Below, piece after piece: positions 26,985-35,448 of a DNA stretch of 64,000 nt (positions are counted from its first letter, which is position 1; each line of letters opens with the position of its first letter). Source of the DNA: Mesorhizobium loti (GTDB taxonomy: Bacteria; Pseudomonadota; Alphaproteobacteria; Rhizobiales; Rhizobiaceae); NCBI GenBank assembly GCA_014189435.1, contig CP050293.1, positions 5,709,001-5,773,000 on the forward strand, given 5' to 3'. A program made the translations under genes and the position numbers. A model generated the notes under the pieces. The model was not told the DNA's origin. It made no database searches and saw only the letters and a program-made list of their open reading frames with translations.

Positions 26985-27416
26985 ATGCGTCATACCGACG
27001 TCTACGCAATATCGAGCAAGGATATCGTCTTTGAATCCTTCGACGGCGAAGCCGTCGTTCTTGACCTGACCACGGGCAAATATTTCGGCTTCTCGGATTC
27101 AGGCAGCAGACTTTGGGATGCACTGTCGTCCGGCGTGCCTGCCTCCGAACTGGTCGGTGCCGCGACCGGAATTGGCGCCCTCGGTGCCGCCGAGATTGAC
27201 GGCTTTGTTTCACAATTGCTCGAATTCGGCTTGCTGGCGGCCGTGGCCGACGCCGTGGCAAGACCTGTTCCCAGCGAATTGCTGGCTCAGCTTGCCGCTG
27301 CCAGCGAGCCCCTCAAGGTCGACATCCATGACGACCTTGCCGACCTCATCGTCGTTGACCCCATCCACGAGGTCGAGGAGCCCCTCGGCTGGCCCGCGGT
27401 GAAGCAGGCCACCTGA
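26985..27416 (+). CDS. PqqD-family (RRE-type) peptide-binding protein
   Basis: A 143-residue protein whose first 90 residues fit the PqqD/RiPP recognition fold: FESFDGEAVVLDLTTGKYFGFSDSGSRLWDAL, then helices with a terminal SQLLEFGLL. The C-terminal third (SEPLKVDIHDDLADLIVVDP) is acidic and resembles a short substrate or linker. It begins an operon with an HPr-kinase-like protein, two glycosyltransferases and a nucleotidyltransferase. This gene set is described as HPr-rel-A type and also as tailoring genes in some lasso peptide clusters. No start problem, but the ribosome site is weak. Confidence 0.75.
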   Translation: MRHTDVYAISSKDIVFESFDGEAVVLDLTTGKYFGFSDSGSRLWDALSSGVPASELVGAATGIGALGAAEIDGFVSQLLEFGLLAAVADAVARPVPSELLAQLAAASEPLKVDIHDDLADLIVVDPIHEVEEPLGWPAVKQAT

Positions 27417-27464
27417 GGCGCCCATCAAGCTCTCGTTGCCGGACGGCTCCGGAACAGGCAAATC

Positions 27465-28511
27465 ATGCCGAACGTCACGCTCGAAAACCTGACTGACTAC
27501 GCACGTCATGTCCTGGCGCAAGCAGAGAGCAGCACCGCGCATTATCCACTGACCCGCAAGGTGGGCTTGCCGCATCTGGAGCTGACCGCGCATGTGAGCG
27601 CGGGCGCGTTGGCGGATGCCGTCGCGCATGGCTTTGTCACTGCTCCGGGCAACCGAACGCCTGCCGTCACTTGCCGCATCTTCGTCGCACATCCCGGCAT
27701 TGACGGCATCGCGGCACCGGCCAGTTGGGGACAGGGACCCTTCACGCAGCATGCCTTCGCCAGCCTGGCGGAAGCCGGATTGCGCGGCAACTATTTTCAC
27801 GATCTCGACTTCTGGCAGTTCTACGATCCGCAACGTCGCGTTGGCGTGCAATTGATGGCCTCGGCCGACGCCTTTCCACCGTGGGAGCCGGGAGCGCCGC
27901 TGCGGGCTTTCCTGCATTGGGAATATGCGGCGTGCGGCATGCGCCTTGCCCATGCCGGCACGCTCGGCGCCAATGGCAAGGGCGTGCTGCTGGCCGGCGC
28001 GGGCGGCGCCGGGAAATCCGGGACCGTCGCCGCCGGCCTCCTCAACGGCCTGGACAGCGTCGGCGACGATTATGTGCTGGTCGACCTCGCCAACGGCGTG
28101 ACTGCCCGCCCGCTGTTTTCAACACTCAAGCAGGATCCCCGGGGGTTTGCGCGGCTTGGGCTGGAGCGCCGCCTGCCGGCCCATGGTCCGCTCAACTGGC
28201 AAGGCAAGCATACGTTTCACATTGATGACATTGCGCCTCGGCCGGTGCCTGAAACTCTGGACATCGTTGCGCTGGTGGTGCCACATATCGGCGGTGGTGG
28301 GACAAGTTCGATCGTGCCGGTGTCGCGCAGGGATGCCATGATCGCCTTGGCGCCGTCCGGTATAGCGCAGATGCCGGGCGAGCGGGAAAGCGGCTTTCGC
28401 TTTTTCAGCGACCTGACCCGCCTGCTGCCGTGCTATCGTCTGTCGCTGGGGACACAGCCACAGGAGATCGCCGGCACGATTGCGGACTTTCTCGCGGGGG
28501 GCGCTTCGTGA
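27465..28511 (+). CDS. HPr kinase-like (HprK-related) protein
   Basis: A 348-residue protein with an HprK-like P-loop kinase domain in its second half: Walker A LLAGAGGAGKSG (about residues 178-189), then VGDDYVLVD as the acidic catalytic segment. The N-terminal half is poorly conserved. Unlike true HprK there is no HPr-PTS context; homologues beside PqqD-like proteins phosphorylate peptides, for example the C-terminal Ser of some lasso peptides. Its stop overlaps the GTG of the next gene (GTGA). Confidence 0.72.
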   Translation: MPNVTLENLTDYARHVLAQAESSTAHYPLTRKVGLPHLELTAHVSAGALADAVAHGFVTAPGNRTPAVTCRIFVAHPGIDGIAAPASWGQGPFTQHAFASLAEAGLRGNYFHDLDFWQFYDPQRRVGVQLMASADAFPPWEPGAPLRAFLHWEYAACGMRLAHAGTLGANGKGVLLAGAGGAGKSGTVAAGLLNGLDSVGDDYVLVDLANGVTARPLFSTLKQDPRGFARLGLERRLPAHGPLNWQGKHTFHIDDIAPRPVPETLDIVALVVPHIGGGGTSSIVPVSRRDAMIALAPSGIAQMPGERESGFRFFSDLTRLLPCYRLSLGTQPQEIAGTIADFLAGGAS

Positions 28512-29260
28512 AACTGAGCGTGATCATGCCGGTTTACAATCGCGAACAGCTCGTTGGCCTCGCGCTGCGCTCGCTGCTCAGGCAACGCGAAAACATCGAC
28601 CTCGACATCATCGTCATCGACGATGGGTCGACCGATGGCTCGGCGGCGGTCGTGCGGTCGTTGATCGACGAGGCCCCGTGCATTCGTCTTTTCCAGCAGA
28701 CCAATGGCGGGGTCACCAGAGCACGCAATGCCGGGCTGAAACAGTTGCTGCCGCAGACTCGCCTGGTGTCATTTCTCGATTCGGATGACATCTCCCCGAC
28801 AGGGCGCTTCAAGGCGGATCTCGCCTGCTTCGAACAGGATCCGGGCCTCGACCTGACCTATTCGCTCATGACCCTCGTGGACAAGATAGATGGCGAGACG
28901 CTGGAACCGGCCGCCGACAGCCACTCCATCACCGTGCGAGGGATCCACCTGTCCGCCGGGATCTTTGCGCGAGACCTCATCGAGCGCACCGGCGGCTTCG
29001 ACGAGGATTTCAAACAGGCCGAGGACACCGACTATCTGCTGCGTATCTTTGAGAGCCAAGCAAAATACGTTATGCCCGATACGGTGGCTCTCTATTACAG
29101 GCGTCATCCTGGCAACATGACCAAGGAAGCCGATGTGCCCTTTCGCGAGTTCATCCGCGCCATTCACAAATCGATGAAGCGTCGCAAGGCCGACCCCAGC
29201 TTGCGCCGGGTGGAAGGAATCTTCGACTTCAAGGACCTCGCGCAGTGGCGATTCCTGTGA
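28508..29260 (+). CDS. Glycosyltransferase family 2 protein (first)
   Basis: A 250-residue GT-A type GT2 enzyme. SVIMPVYNREQLVGLALRSL at the N-terminus, nucleotide-binding DDGSTDGS near 41-48, metal site LDSDD near 96-100, and the acceptor/catalytic region FKQAEDTDYLLR near 181. No membrane segments, so it is probably soluble or peripheral. Starts with GTG overlapping the kinase stop, and its own stop overlaps the next gene (TGATG). Confidence 0.85.
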   Translation: MKLSVIMPVYNREQLVGLALRSLLRQRENIDLDIIVIDDGSTDGSAAVVRSLIDEAPCIRLFQQTNGGVTRARNAGLKQLLPQTRLVSFLDSDDISPTGRFKADLACFEQDPGLDLTYSLMTLVDKIDGETLEPAADSHSITVRGIHLSAGIFARDLIERTGGFDEDFKQAEDTDYLLRIFESQAKYVMPDTVALYYRRHPGNMTKEADVPFREFIRAIHKSMKRRKADPSLRRVEGIFDFKDLAQWRFL

Positions 29261-29937
29261 TGACAGGCTACGGCGTCGTCATTCCGGCTTTCAACGCGGC
29301 CGCCACCATAGGCGCGGCCCTGAACTCCGTTCTGGCCCAGACGGTGAAAGCCGAGGCCATCGTCGTGGTCGATGACGGTTCGACCGACGATACGGCTGCC
29401 GTGATCGAGGCGATGAACCTGCCGGTGACGGTGCTGCGGCAAGAAAATGCGGGGCCCGGAAGCGCCACGACCAAGGGTTTTGCCGCACTCTCGACTCCGT
29501 TCGTCGCGACGCTCGATGCCGACGATTTGTGGCTGGCGGACAAGATCGAAAAGCAGCTGGGCTATCTCGACCGTCATCCCGAAACCGCGGGCGTTTTTAC
29601 GCATTGGCGGACGTTTCGCGGTGACAGGCCCGATTTGCCCGAGGCGACCAGCGGGGCGGGATGGTCGCGCACGACGATGATGATCCGCCAGGAGGTGGCG
29701 CTGACCATCGGTCCCATCATCGACCCACCAGGCGGCCGCGGCGAGATGATCGACTGGATCGCCCGGGTTCGTGAGGCAGGCTTTGTCCTTGCCATGCTCG
29801 ACGACGTGCTTGCATTGCGCCGCATCAGGCCGGGCAGCCTTTCCTATGGCCGCGATCCGGAACGCGACCGCGGCTATCTCCAGGTGGCAAGGCTCGCCAT
29901 GCAGCGGCGAGCCCAGAACAAGGCGGGCTCCAGTTGA
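29260..29937 (+). CDS. Glycosyltransferase family 2 protein (second)
   Basis: A 225-residue GT2-type protein: VVIPAFNAAATIGAALNSVL, DDGSTDDT, LDADDLW. It is shorter than its neighbour, and the ED/QxxRW region is replaced by GGRGEMIDWIARVREAG. The ATG at 29260 overlaps the previous stop; a GTG at 29245 is an alternative. Its stop overlaps the TTG of the nucleotidyltransferase gene. Acceptor unknown. Confidence 0.82.
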   Translation: MTGYGVVIPAFNAAATIGAALNSVLAQTVKAEAIVVVDDGSTDDTAAVIEAMNLPVTVLRQENAGPGSATTKGFAALSTPFVATLDADDLWLADKIEKQLGYLDRHPETAGVFTHWRTFRGDRPDLPEATSGAGWSRTTMMIRQEVALTIGPIIDPPGGRGEMIDWIARVREAGFVLAMLDDVLALRRIRPGSLSYGRDPERDRGYLQVARLAMQRRAQNKAGSS

Positions 29938-31409
29938 AAGCCACGCCCGCTCGCCGCGTCGGCCGCCGCTTCCCGGACTATGGTTGGTCCTGGCCGACCG
30001 GTCAGCTCGACCAGTTGCTCAAGGCGGCGCTGCTCTCCGATGAAGACGCTGCCGCCGGCTGCGCCGCGCGCTGGCTGGACGAGAACGACATCGATCTCGT
30101 CTCGTTTCGAGAACATCGTCTGCTTGCCGCCATCTCCGACAGGTTCGGCAGGAAGCTTGCAGGCCATTCCGCCCATCCGCGCCTTGTTGGCCTGCAGAAG
30201 ATGCTGTGGACCAAGTCGCGCATGGCGATGCGCGAGGCCGAGCCGGCGCTGAAGGCAATGGCCGACGGCGGCGCCGACATCATGCTGATAAAGGGCGCCA
30301 GCCGAATTGCCTTGAATGCGTCGGCGCAGCGCGGCCGGGTCGCGCACGACATCGATATACTGGTGCGCCCGCGCGACATGGCTGCCGTCTTCGACATCCT
30401 GCGCGATCGCGACTGGCAGATCGCCTCGGGCGTCAGCGCGCAATATCTGCGAACCCGGTTGGCGTCGCTGCGGTCGATGAACTTCTTCAAGGGCCGTTTC
30501 GGCGACATCGACCTGCACCAGCTCGGCTATGACGGGTCGCAGACGAGCGCGGAAGACGATCTGGCGATCTGGCAACGGGCGATCCCGGCTGAATTCAGCG
30601 GCGTCGCGGTCTTCGTGCCGTCGCCGGCCGATCGCATGGCTCTGGCCATCGCCCATGGCGGGCTCGACGCCCACACCCATAGCGACTGGCTCGTCGATTG
30701 CGCTGTCGCCATCCATGGCGGAGACGTCGACTGGGACGTGTTCCTCGACATCGTCGGCAGACGCGGCCTGGCCGTTCCTGCGGCGGTGGCATTGTCCTAC
30801 CTGGTGTTTGAGATCGGCATTGCCGTGCCGGAGCCGACATTGGCCAGAACCTTCGAGATGGCCGACCGGGCTGGCCTGTCGCGCTGGTCGTCGGTTCTGC
30901 AGGCCAAGCCGCGCACGGATTTCGGCGGCCTTGTCTGGCTGTCGCGTGGGCTTGCCAAGCAATTGCGCCTGAAGCGGAAGCAGGGCCGGTTGCAGCAGGA
31001 GCCGCCCGCCAAACCTTGGCGTGGCAGACCGGCCGCGCGCAAGCCGCAGGCCGCACCGGCGCCCTTGGTGTTTTCGCAGGCCATCGCCTGTCCGCAAACG
31101 ACCGGCGACATGATGCTTGATATCACCGTGAGGATCAGTGTTCCGCCGGTCCGACGCCGCATCGAAATGGAGATCAATGCCGGTGACGAGCATATCGCTC
31201 GGTTGCGCGCCATGGCCATCAGCCGATCCGGTAGAGAACGCGTGCTGCATTTTCGCGGCAAGGTGGCGCTCGACGGCGCGCGAGCTGCATTGACGCTCGA
31301 AGCGCGGCCATCGCGGCAGTTTCGCGAATGGAACGACGAGGCCACGGTGGCCGCTTATGGCGCCTTGCCTTTCCAGCTGCTGTCGGCGGATTTCTCGCCA
31401 GTTGGCTGA
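29934..31409 (+). CDS. Nucleotidyltransferase-family protein (NTP_transf_5-like)
   Basis: A 491-residue protein. The first 280 residues fit the nucleotidyltransferase family found in polysaccharide and lasso-peptide clusters: LIKGASRIAL, then RVAHDIDILVRPRDM with the two catalytic Asp, and the third acidic position in FGDIDLHQLGY. The part from about residue 345 on is basic and proline-rich (KPWRGRPAARKPQAAPAP) followed by a beta-rich tail of unknown role. It ends the five-gene operon. Starts with TTG overlapping the previous stop. Confidence 0.75.
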   Translation: MKATPARRVGRRFPDYGWSWPTGQLDQLLKAALLSDEDAAAGCAARWLDENDIDLVSFREHRLLAAISDRFGRKLAGHSAHPRLVGLQKMLWTKSRMAMREAEPALKAMADGGADIMLIKGASRIALNASAQRGRVAHDIDILVRPRDMAAVFDILRDRDWQIASGVSAQYLRTRLASLRSMNFFKGRFGDIDLHQLGYDGSQTSAEDDLAIWQRAIPAEFSGVAVFVPSPADRMALAIAHGGLDAHTHSDWLVDCAVAIHGGDVDWDVFLDIVGRRGLAVPAAVALSYLVFEIGIAVPEPTLARTFEMADRAGLSRWSSVLQAKPRTDFGGLVWLSRGLAKQLRLKRKQGRLQQEPPAKPWRGRPAARKPQAAPAPLVFSQAIACPQTTGDMMLDITVRISVPPVRRRIEMEINAGDEHIARLRAMAISRSGRERVLHFRGKVALDGARAALTLEARPSRQFREWNDEATVAAYGALPFQLLSADFSPVG

Positions 31410-31433
31410 AGCGCGAAGGCCATCCGGCAGCCA

Positions 31434-31838
31434 TCAGGGATCCGGAGCGATCAGCCTCAAGGATGGGAAATAGGTCCGGTAGCGGCCGACATCACGGGTC
31501 AGGAGCGGAAGCCTGGCGACGGCGGCATGGGCGCCAATGAAGAAGTCGGGCAAGACGCCGGTCCTCGATCCTCCCGATCGGCGGTATTGCGTGAATACCT
31601 TTCCAGCTAGGAAAAGGGCGGCTCTTGGCATCGGAGCCATTTCGAGACCGGCCGCATCCAGAAATGCCTCAAGATCCTCGATGCTGACGTAGCGAACGGC
31701 AAGTTCTGCATAGACCGCATCATTGATCAACAATGGCCCATCGAGGCTCGCGGCCTCGAGCTGCGCGATCGACCAGTCCGCCCAATTGGGATCATCCGTG
31801 ACAAGGTCGAGCAGAACGTTGGTGTCGACGAAGGTCAC
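31434..31838 (-). CDS. vapC: VapC-like PIN-domain toxin
   Basis: A 134-residue PIN-domain ribonuclease. The acidic active-site residues are visible: Asp in TFVDTNVLLD, Glu in DAVYAELAV, Asp in VLPDFFIGAHA and Asp in LLTRDVGRYRTYFP. The start overlaps the antitoxin stop (ATGA), the standard toxin-antitoxin arrangement. It would cleave RNA when not bound by its antitoxin. Confidence 0.88.
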   Translation of the reverse strand: MTFVDTNVLLDLVTDDPNWADWSIAQLEAASLDGPLLINDAVYAELAVRYVSIEDLEAFLDAAGLEMAPMPRAALFLAGKVFTQYRRSGGSRTGVLPDFFIGAHAAVARLPLLTRDVGRYRTYFPSLRLIAPDP

Positions 31839-32068
31839 GCTTTGCCACGCGTGAGCGCCATGATCGCGTCGGTCGTGAGCCCCTCGCCGGCATGGCCGCG
31901 CAACTTGGCGAAGCGGCTCGCCGGTGGCTCTTTGTCAACACGAGCCAGCACCACGCTGCCATCGGCGGCGCGTCGGAAATCGACCCTGCTGCCCGGGACG
32001 ATCCCCAGGAGATCGCGGACCGGTTTGGGAATGGTCACTTGTCCCTTTGCCGTAACGGTGGTGGCCAT
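31835..32068 (-). CDS. AbrB/SpoVT-type antitoxin
   Basis: A 77-residue DNA-binding antitoxin. The swapped-hairpin AbrB fold is at MATTVTAKGQVTIPKPVRDL followed by LGIVPGSRVDF; the C-terminal half (PPASRFAKLRGHAGEGLTTD) should bind the toxin. The ATG at 32068 has AGGGA six bases upstream; an ATG at 32074 is too close to it. An inverted repeat lies just upstream as operator. Confidence 0.88.
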   Translation of the reverse strand: MATTVTAKGQVTIPKPVRDLLGIVPGSRVDFRRAADGSVVLARVDKEPPASRFAKLRGHAGEGLTTDAIMALTRGKA

Positions 32069-32079
32069 CTTCATTCCCT

Positions 32080-32109
32080 GGTAATACCATATTTCGACAA
32101 GGTATTACC
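32080..32109. promoter_or_regulatory. Operator of the toxin-antitoxin pair
   Basis: Perfect 9-base inverted repeat GGTAATACC and GGTATTACC with a 12-base AT-rich spacer, 12 bases upstream of the antitoxin start. Its position over the promoter fits autorepression by the antitoxin or complex. Confidence 0.65.
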
Positions 32110-32168
32110 TCACCGGTCAATTTTCAAGGCTTGAAGCATCGAGTCTCGACCGAACCGTCGGAGCCCGT

Positions 32169-32915
32169 TCAAACTCCGTAGCGTTCGGTGCGAATGTTTT
32201 CCGCTGCAACGCCGGCATCGATCAGCGCCTGGGCGGCGGCGGAAACGAAGGCATTGGAGCCGCAGACGAAGGCGAGACCGGGCGGCTCGGGCAGCCGCGC
32301 CATCGCTTGCGCCATCATCGCGACGTCCACCCGCCGCGCATAGTCGGCCGGGCGGCGTGCGGCTTCGCGCGTCAGCGTCAGCACCAGATCGAAACCGCCT
32401 TTGCGGTCGTCGAGGGCGATCAGCTCGTCACGAAAGATCACCTCGTCCCAGACCCGGGCTGAAAAGACCAGGACGACGGGCACGCTTGAATTCTGCGCGG
32501 CGCGATGACGGACCATCGACATCAAGGGAACGACGCCCGAACCGCCGCCGACCAGCACAAGCGGACCATCCTCATCTTCCGGCCAGACGAAATGCCCGCC
32601 GAGCGGTCCGCGCAGTTCGATTTCGTCGCCAATTGCCGCGACCTCGTGGAAGAAGGGCGAAACCTCGCCATCGTCGAGTTTTTCGATCGCCAGTTCGACC
32701 ACGCCGCCACTCTCGGGTGCGGAGGCGATGGAATAGGAGCGGCGCGCCTGATAGCCGTCCGGCGCCGTCAGCCTGACGTCGACATGCTGCCCGGCGCGAT
32801 AGGCGAAGGGTCGAGACGGCTGGAAAAAGAAGCTGGTGACACGCGGCGTGCGCATTTCGATGCGGACGATCCTGGCTGTCTGCCAAGGCGATTGCACTGC
32901 TGCCGCATCGCTCAT
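32169..32915 (-). CDS. Ferredoxin-NADP reductase-like flavoprotein
   Basis: A 248-residue FNR-type oxidoreductase: flavin-binding ARRSYSIASAPESGG, NAD(P)-binding LVLVGGGSGVVPLMSM, and FVCGSNAFVSAAAQAL with C-terminal TERYG. No ferredoxin domain is present. The ATG overlaps the stop of the sulfite-oxidase-like gene upstream (ATGA), so the two probably form a redox pair in which this enzyme supplies electrons to the molybdenum centre. Confidence 0.85.
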   Translation of the reverse strand: MSDAAAVQSPWQTARIVRIEMRTPRVTSFFFQPSRPFAYRAGQHVDVRLTAPDGYQARRSYSIASAPESGGVVELAIEKLDDGEVSPFFHEVAAIGDEIELRGPLGGHFVWPEDEDGPLVLVGGGSGVVPLMSMVRHRAAQNSSVPVVLVFSARVWDEVIFRDELIALDDRKGGFDLVLTLTREAARRPADYARRVDVAMMAQAMARLPEPPGLAFVCGSNAFVSAAAQALIDAGVAAENIRTERYGV

Positions 32916-33538
32916 GGATCGTCCGTGTAGCGCTGCTCGCGCCATGGATCGCCATAGATGTGGTAGCCGCGCAATTCCCAGAAACCGGGCTCGTCGCGCG
33001 TGGTGAATTGCAGGCCGTTCAGCCATTTGGCCGACTTCCAGAAATAGAGATGCGGCACCAGCAGCCTTGCCGGACCGCCATGGTCCGATGTGATCGGCTT
33101 GCCTTCGTAAAGCAGCGCCACCATGGCCTTGCCGGCGGTGAGATCCTTGACCGGCACATTGGTGGTGTAACCGTCGAACGCGTGTGCCAGCGTGAAGCCG
33201 GTCGGCGGCTCCAAACCCGCATCGGCAAGGATATCGTCGACCAGAACGCCCTGCCACGGCGTGTCGAACTTGGTCCATGCGGTCACGCAATGGATGTCGC
33301 GCGTCATCTTGGTCAGCGGCAGCGCGTTGAACTCGGCCCAGTTCCATTTCTTGATCGGGCGTGGCCCATGTTTCAGCGTGAAAGACCAATCCTCGGTGCG
33401 CACGCGCGGCGTCGGACCCGCCGACAGCACTGGAAACCCCTGTTCAAGATATTGGCCCGGCGGTATGCGCGCATCGTCATCGGTTGGCGGGCGCCGTCCT
33501 GAAGAGAAACCCCGGGTGACCATCGCGGCAATCCCCAT
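32912..33538 (-). CDS. Sulfite oxidase-like molybdopterin-dependent oxidoreductase
   Basis: A 208-residue protein with the SUOX/MsrP molybdopterin fold. The Mo-ligating cysteine is in RDIHCVTAWTKFD (about residue 84), and the typical HGGPARLLVPHLYFWKSAKW region follows. No signal peptide, unlike MsrP, so it is probably cytoplasmic. A second possible ATG lies at 33523. Coupled to the ferredoxin reductase downstream. Confidence 0.85.
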   Translation of the reverse strand: MGIAAMVTRGFSSGRRPPTDDDARIPPGQYLEQGFPVLSAGPTPRVRTEDWSFTLKHGPRPIKKWNWAEFNALPLTKMTRDIHCVTAWTKFDTPWQGVLVDDILADAGLEPPTGFTLAHAFDGYTTNVPVKDLTAGKAMVALLYEGKPITSDHGGPARLLVPHLYFWKSAKWLNGLQFTTRDEPGFWELRGYHIYGDPWREQRYTDDP

Positions 33539-33674
33539 GCATCAGGCCGACATCGGCCTGATGCAATGTTCTCGAAGATGTCGTTGCGGGCAACCGAAAT
33601 CTTGACGGGCAGAGGCCGGCAGGGATCGTCACCGACGAACCCTGCCGGTCCTGCGCTCACGTCAACGCGACATC

Positions 33675-35201
33675 TCAGCCATTGGCGAAAGGCACCGCGA
33701 CATAGATCTGGCCGCCGTCGCGCTCGACCAGCAGAAGCACCGACTTGCGGCCGGACTTGCCGGCCTGGGCGATCGCCTGCGTCACTTGCCTGGCGCTCTT
33801 CACCGGCACCTGATTGACGGCGACGATGATGTCGCCGGCCTGGATTCCGGAAGCCGCTGCCGCCTTGTCGGGATTGACGCTAGCAACCACCGCGCCGCGC
33901 TGATTGTCGGCGAGGTTCATCTGCTCGCGGATGTCGGGGGTGATGTCCATCAGGCCAAGCCCCATCGCCGGAACGCGCGAGCCTTGCCCGGCACTTGGCG
34001 CGCCGGAGCCGTCGTCCACCGACGCGGTCTTCACATCGTCGGTGTTGCGGCCGACGTCGACGGAAATCTGCACTGCCTTGCCCTTGCGCCAGAGCTCAAG
34101 TGATTCCCGGGCACCGGGCGCGACGTCGGCGACGGCCCGCGACAGGTCCCTGGGATCCTTCACGTCCTGTCCGGCAAAGCTGGTGATGACGTCGCCGGTC
34201 TCAACACCGGCGGTTGCAGCCGGCGAGCCATCATTGACCTGCGAAACCAGAGCGCCGCCCGGATGATCGAGGCCCATGGCACTCGCCACATCCGCCGTCA
34301 CCGGCTGGATCTCGACGCCGAGATAACCGTACTGGATGGAACCGCCCTTCATCAGTTTGGCGACCACCTTCTGGGCCTGATCAGACGGGATGGCGAAGCC
34401 TACGCCGACGCTGCCGCCATTGGGCGAATAGATCGCCGCGTTGATGCCGACGACATTGCCGTTCACATCGACCAGCGGACCACCGGAATTGCCATGATTG
34501 ATCGGCGCGTCGATCTGGATGAAGTCGTCGAACGGCCCGCTGTGCAGGTCACGGCCGCGTGCAGAAACAATGCCCGCGGTGACCGTGGTGCCGATGCCGA
34601 ACGGATTGCCGATCGCCAATACCTGGTCGCCGGTCATCAACTTGTCGGAGTCACCCCATTTGACCGTCGGCAAGGGTTTGCCGGCTTTGATCTTGAGCAC
34701 GGCGAGATCGTTCTTGGCATCGCTGCCGACGAGCGTTGCGGGAAGTTCGGTGCCGTCGTCGAGCGTCACCTTGATCGAAGAGGCGCCATCGATGACGTGA
34801 TTGTTGGTGACGATGGTGCCATCGGAGGCGACGATGAAGCCGGAGCCGAGTGCCTCGGCGCGCTGCGCCGGCTGCTGCGGCGGCGTGCGCGGAGCGGGCA
34901 TGCCCTGGTCGCCGAAGAACTGGCGGAAATAGTCGTCGAATGGCGAGTTGCCGAGAGGCACGCCGTCGTCCGTGCTTTCCGGCTGTGCCTTCATGACGGT
35001 GGTAACCGTCACCACCGCCGGTTTGTCGGCGGCCACGATGGGTGCGAACGAGCCGTTGGGCGCGGTGATGCCGGCGACAGGTGTCTGGGTCGTCGGAACA
35101 GTGTTGCCCTCGCCTTGGGCGAAAGACATGACGAAGGGGGAGATGATCAGCGCAGCGCCCAGCAAGGCCGCGACGCGATGTCTGCGAAGAATATCTGACA
35201 T
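33675..35201 (-). CDS. DegP/HtrA-type periplasmic serine protease
   Basis: A 508-residue Do-like protease (start at 35201; an ATG at 35237 would add 12 residues). It has a signal peptide (AALLGAALIISPFVMSFAQ), a trypsin-like domain with His in VTNNHVIDG, Asp in SDAKNDLAVLKI and Ser in NHGNSGGPLVD, then two PDZ domains (GYLGVEIQPVTADVASAMGL onward, and MGLGLMDITPDIREQMNLAD onward). It should handle misfolded envelope proteins. It stands alone on the minus strand. Confidence 0.92.
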   Translation of the reverse strand: MSDILRRHRVAALLGAALIISPFVMSFAQGEGNTVPTTQTPVAGITAPNGSFAPIVAADKPAVVTVTTVMKAQPESTDDGVPLGNSPFDDYFRQFFGDQGMPAPRTPPQQPAQRAEALGSGFIVASDGTIVTNNHVIDGASSIKVTLDDGTELPATLVGSDAKNDLAVLKIKAGKPLPTVKWGDSDKLMTGDQVLAIGNPFGIGTTVTAGIVSARGRDLHSGPFDDFIQIDAPINHGNSGGPLVDVNGNVVGINAAIYSPNGGSVGVGFAIPSDQAQKVVAKLMKGGSIQYGYLGVEIQPVTADVASAMGLDHPGGALVSQVNDGSPAATAGVETGDVITSFAGQDVKDPRDLSRAVADVAPGARESLELWRKGKAVQISVDVGRNTDDVKTASVDDGSGAPSAGQGSRVPAMGLGLMDITPDIREQMNLADNQRGAVVASVNPDKAAAASGIQAGDIIVAVNQVPVKSARQVTQAIAQAGKSGRKSVLLLVERDGGQIYVAVPFANG

Positions 35202-35448
35202 GGTCGTTTGTCCGGGCGAGAATTGATCCTGCGCCATGGCCTGTTCCCATGCAGGGACAGGGTTCCGGCGTGTCGAGGGTCGCGATTGCCCGTCTCGCCT
35301 GGCATGGCAGCCGACCGGATCGACGGCTCTGCATCTAGGGCGTGGATTGGCCCGATTTAGGGTTTTCGGCCGACCTTACGAAGATTTAATATCCGGACGA
35401 CGGCACGGAGACCATGTTGCGAGGCAGGGCTCCCTACCTCGCGGGGCA

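Noticed and set aside
26863..27069. Possible precursor peptide gene overlapping the PqqD-like start
   Set aside because: 69-residue Arg/Ser-rich frame that reads out of phase with the real gene and has no leader/core structure.
29874..31250. 458-residue minus-strand frame opposite the nucleotidyltransferase gene
   Set aside because: Shadow frame; the plus-strand gene has the DxD nucleotidyltransferase motif and couples with its neighbours.
26985..31409. Complete lasso peptide biosynthetic cluster
   Set aside because: No asparagine-synthetase-like cyclase, no transglutaminase-like B2 protease and no precursor gene seen nearby, so only a tailoring-like set is claimed.
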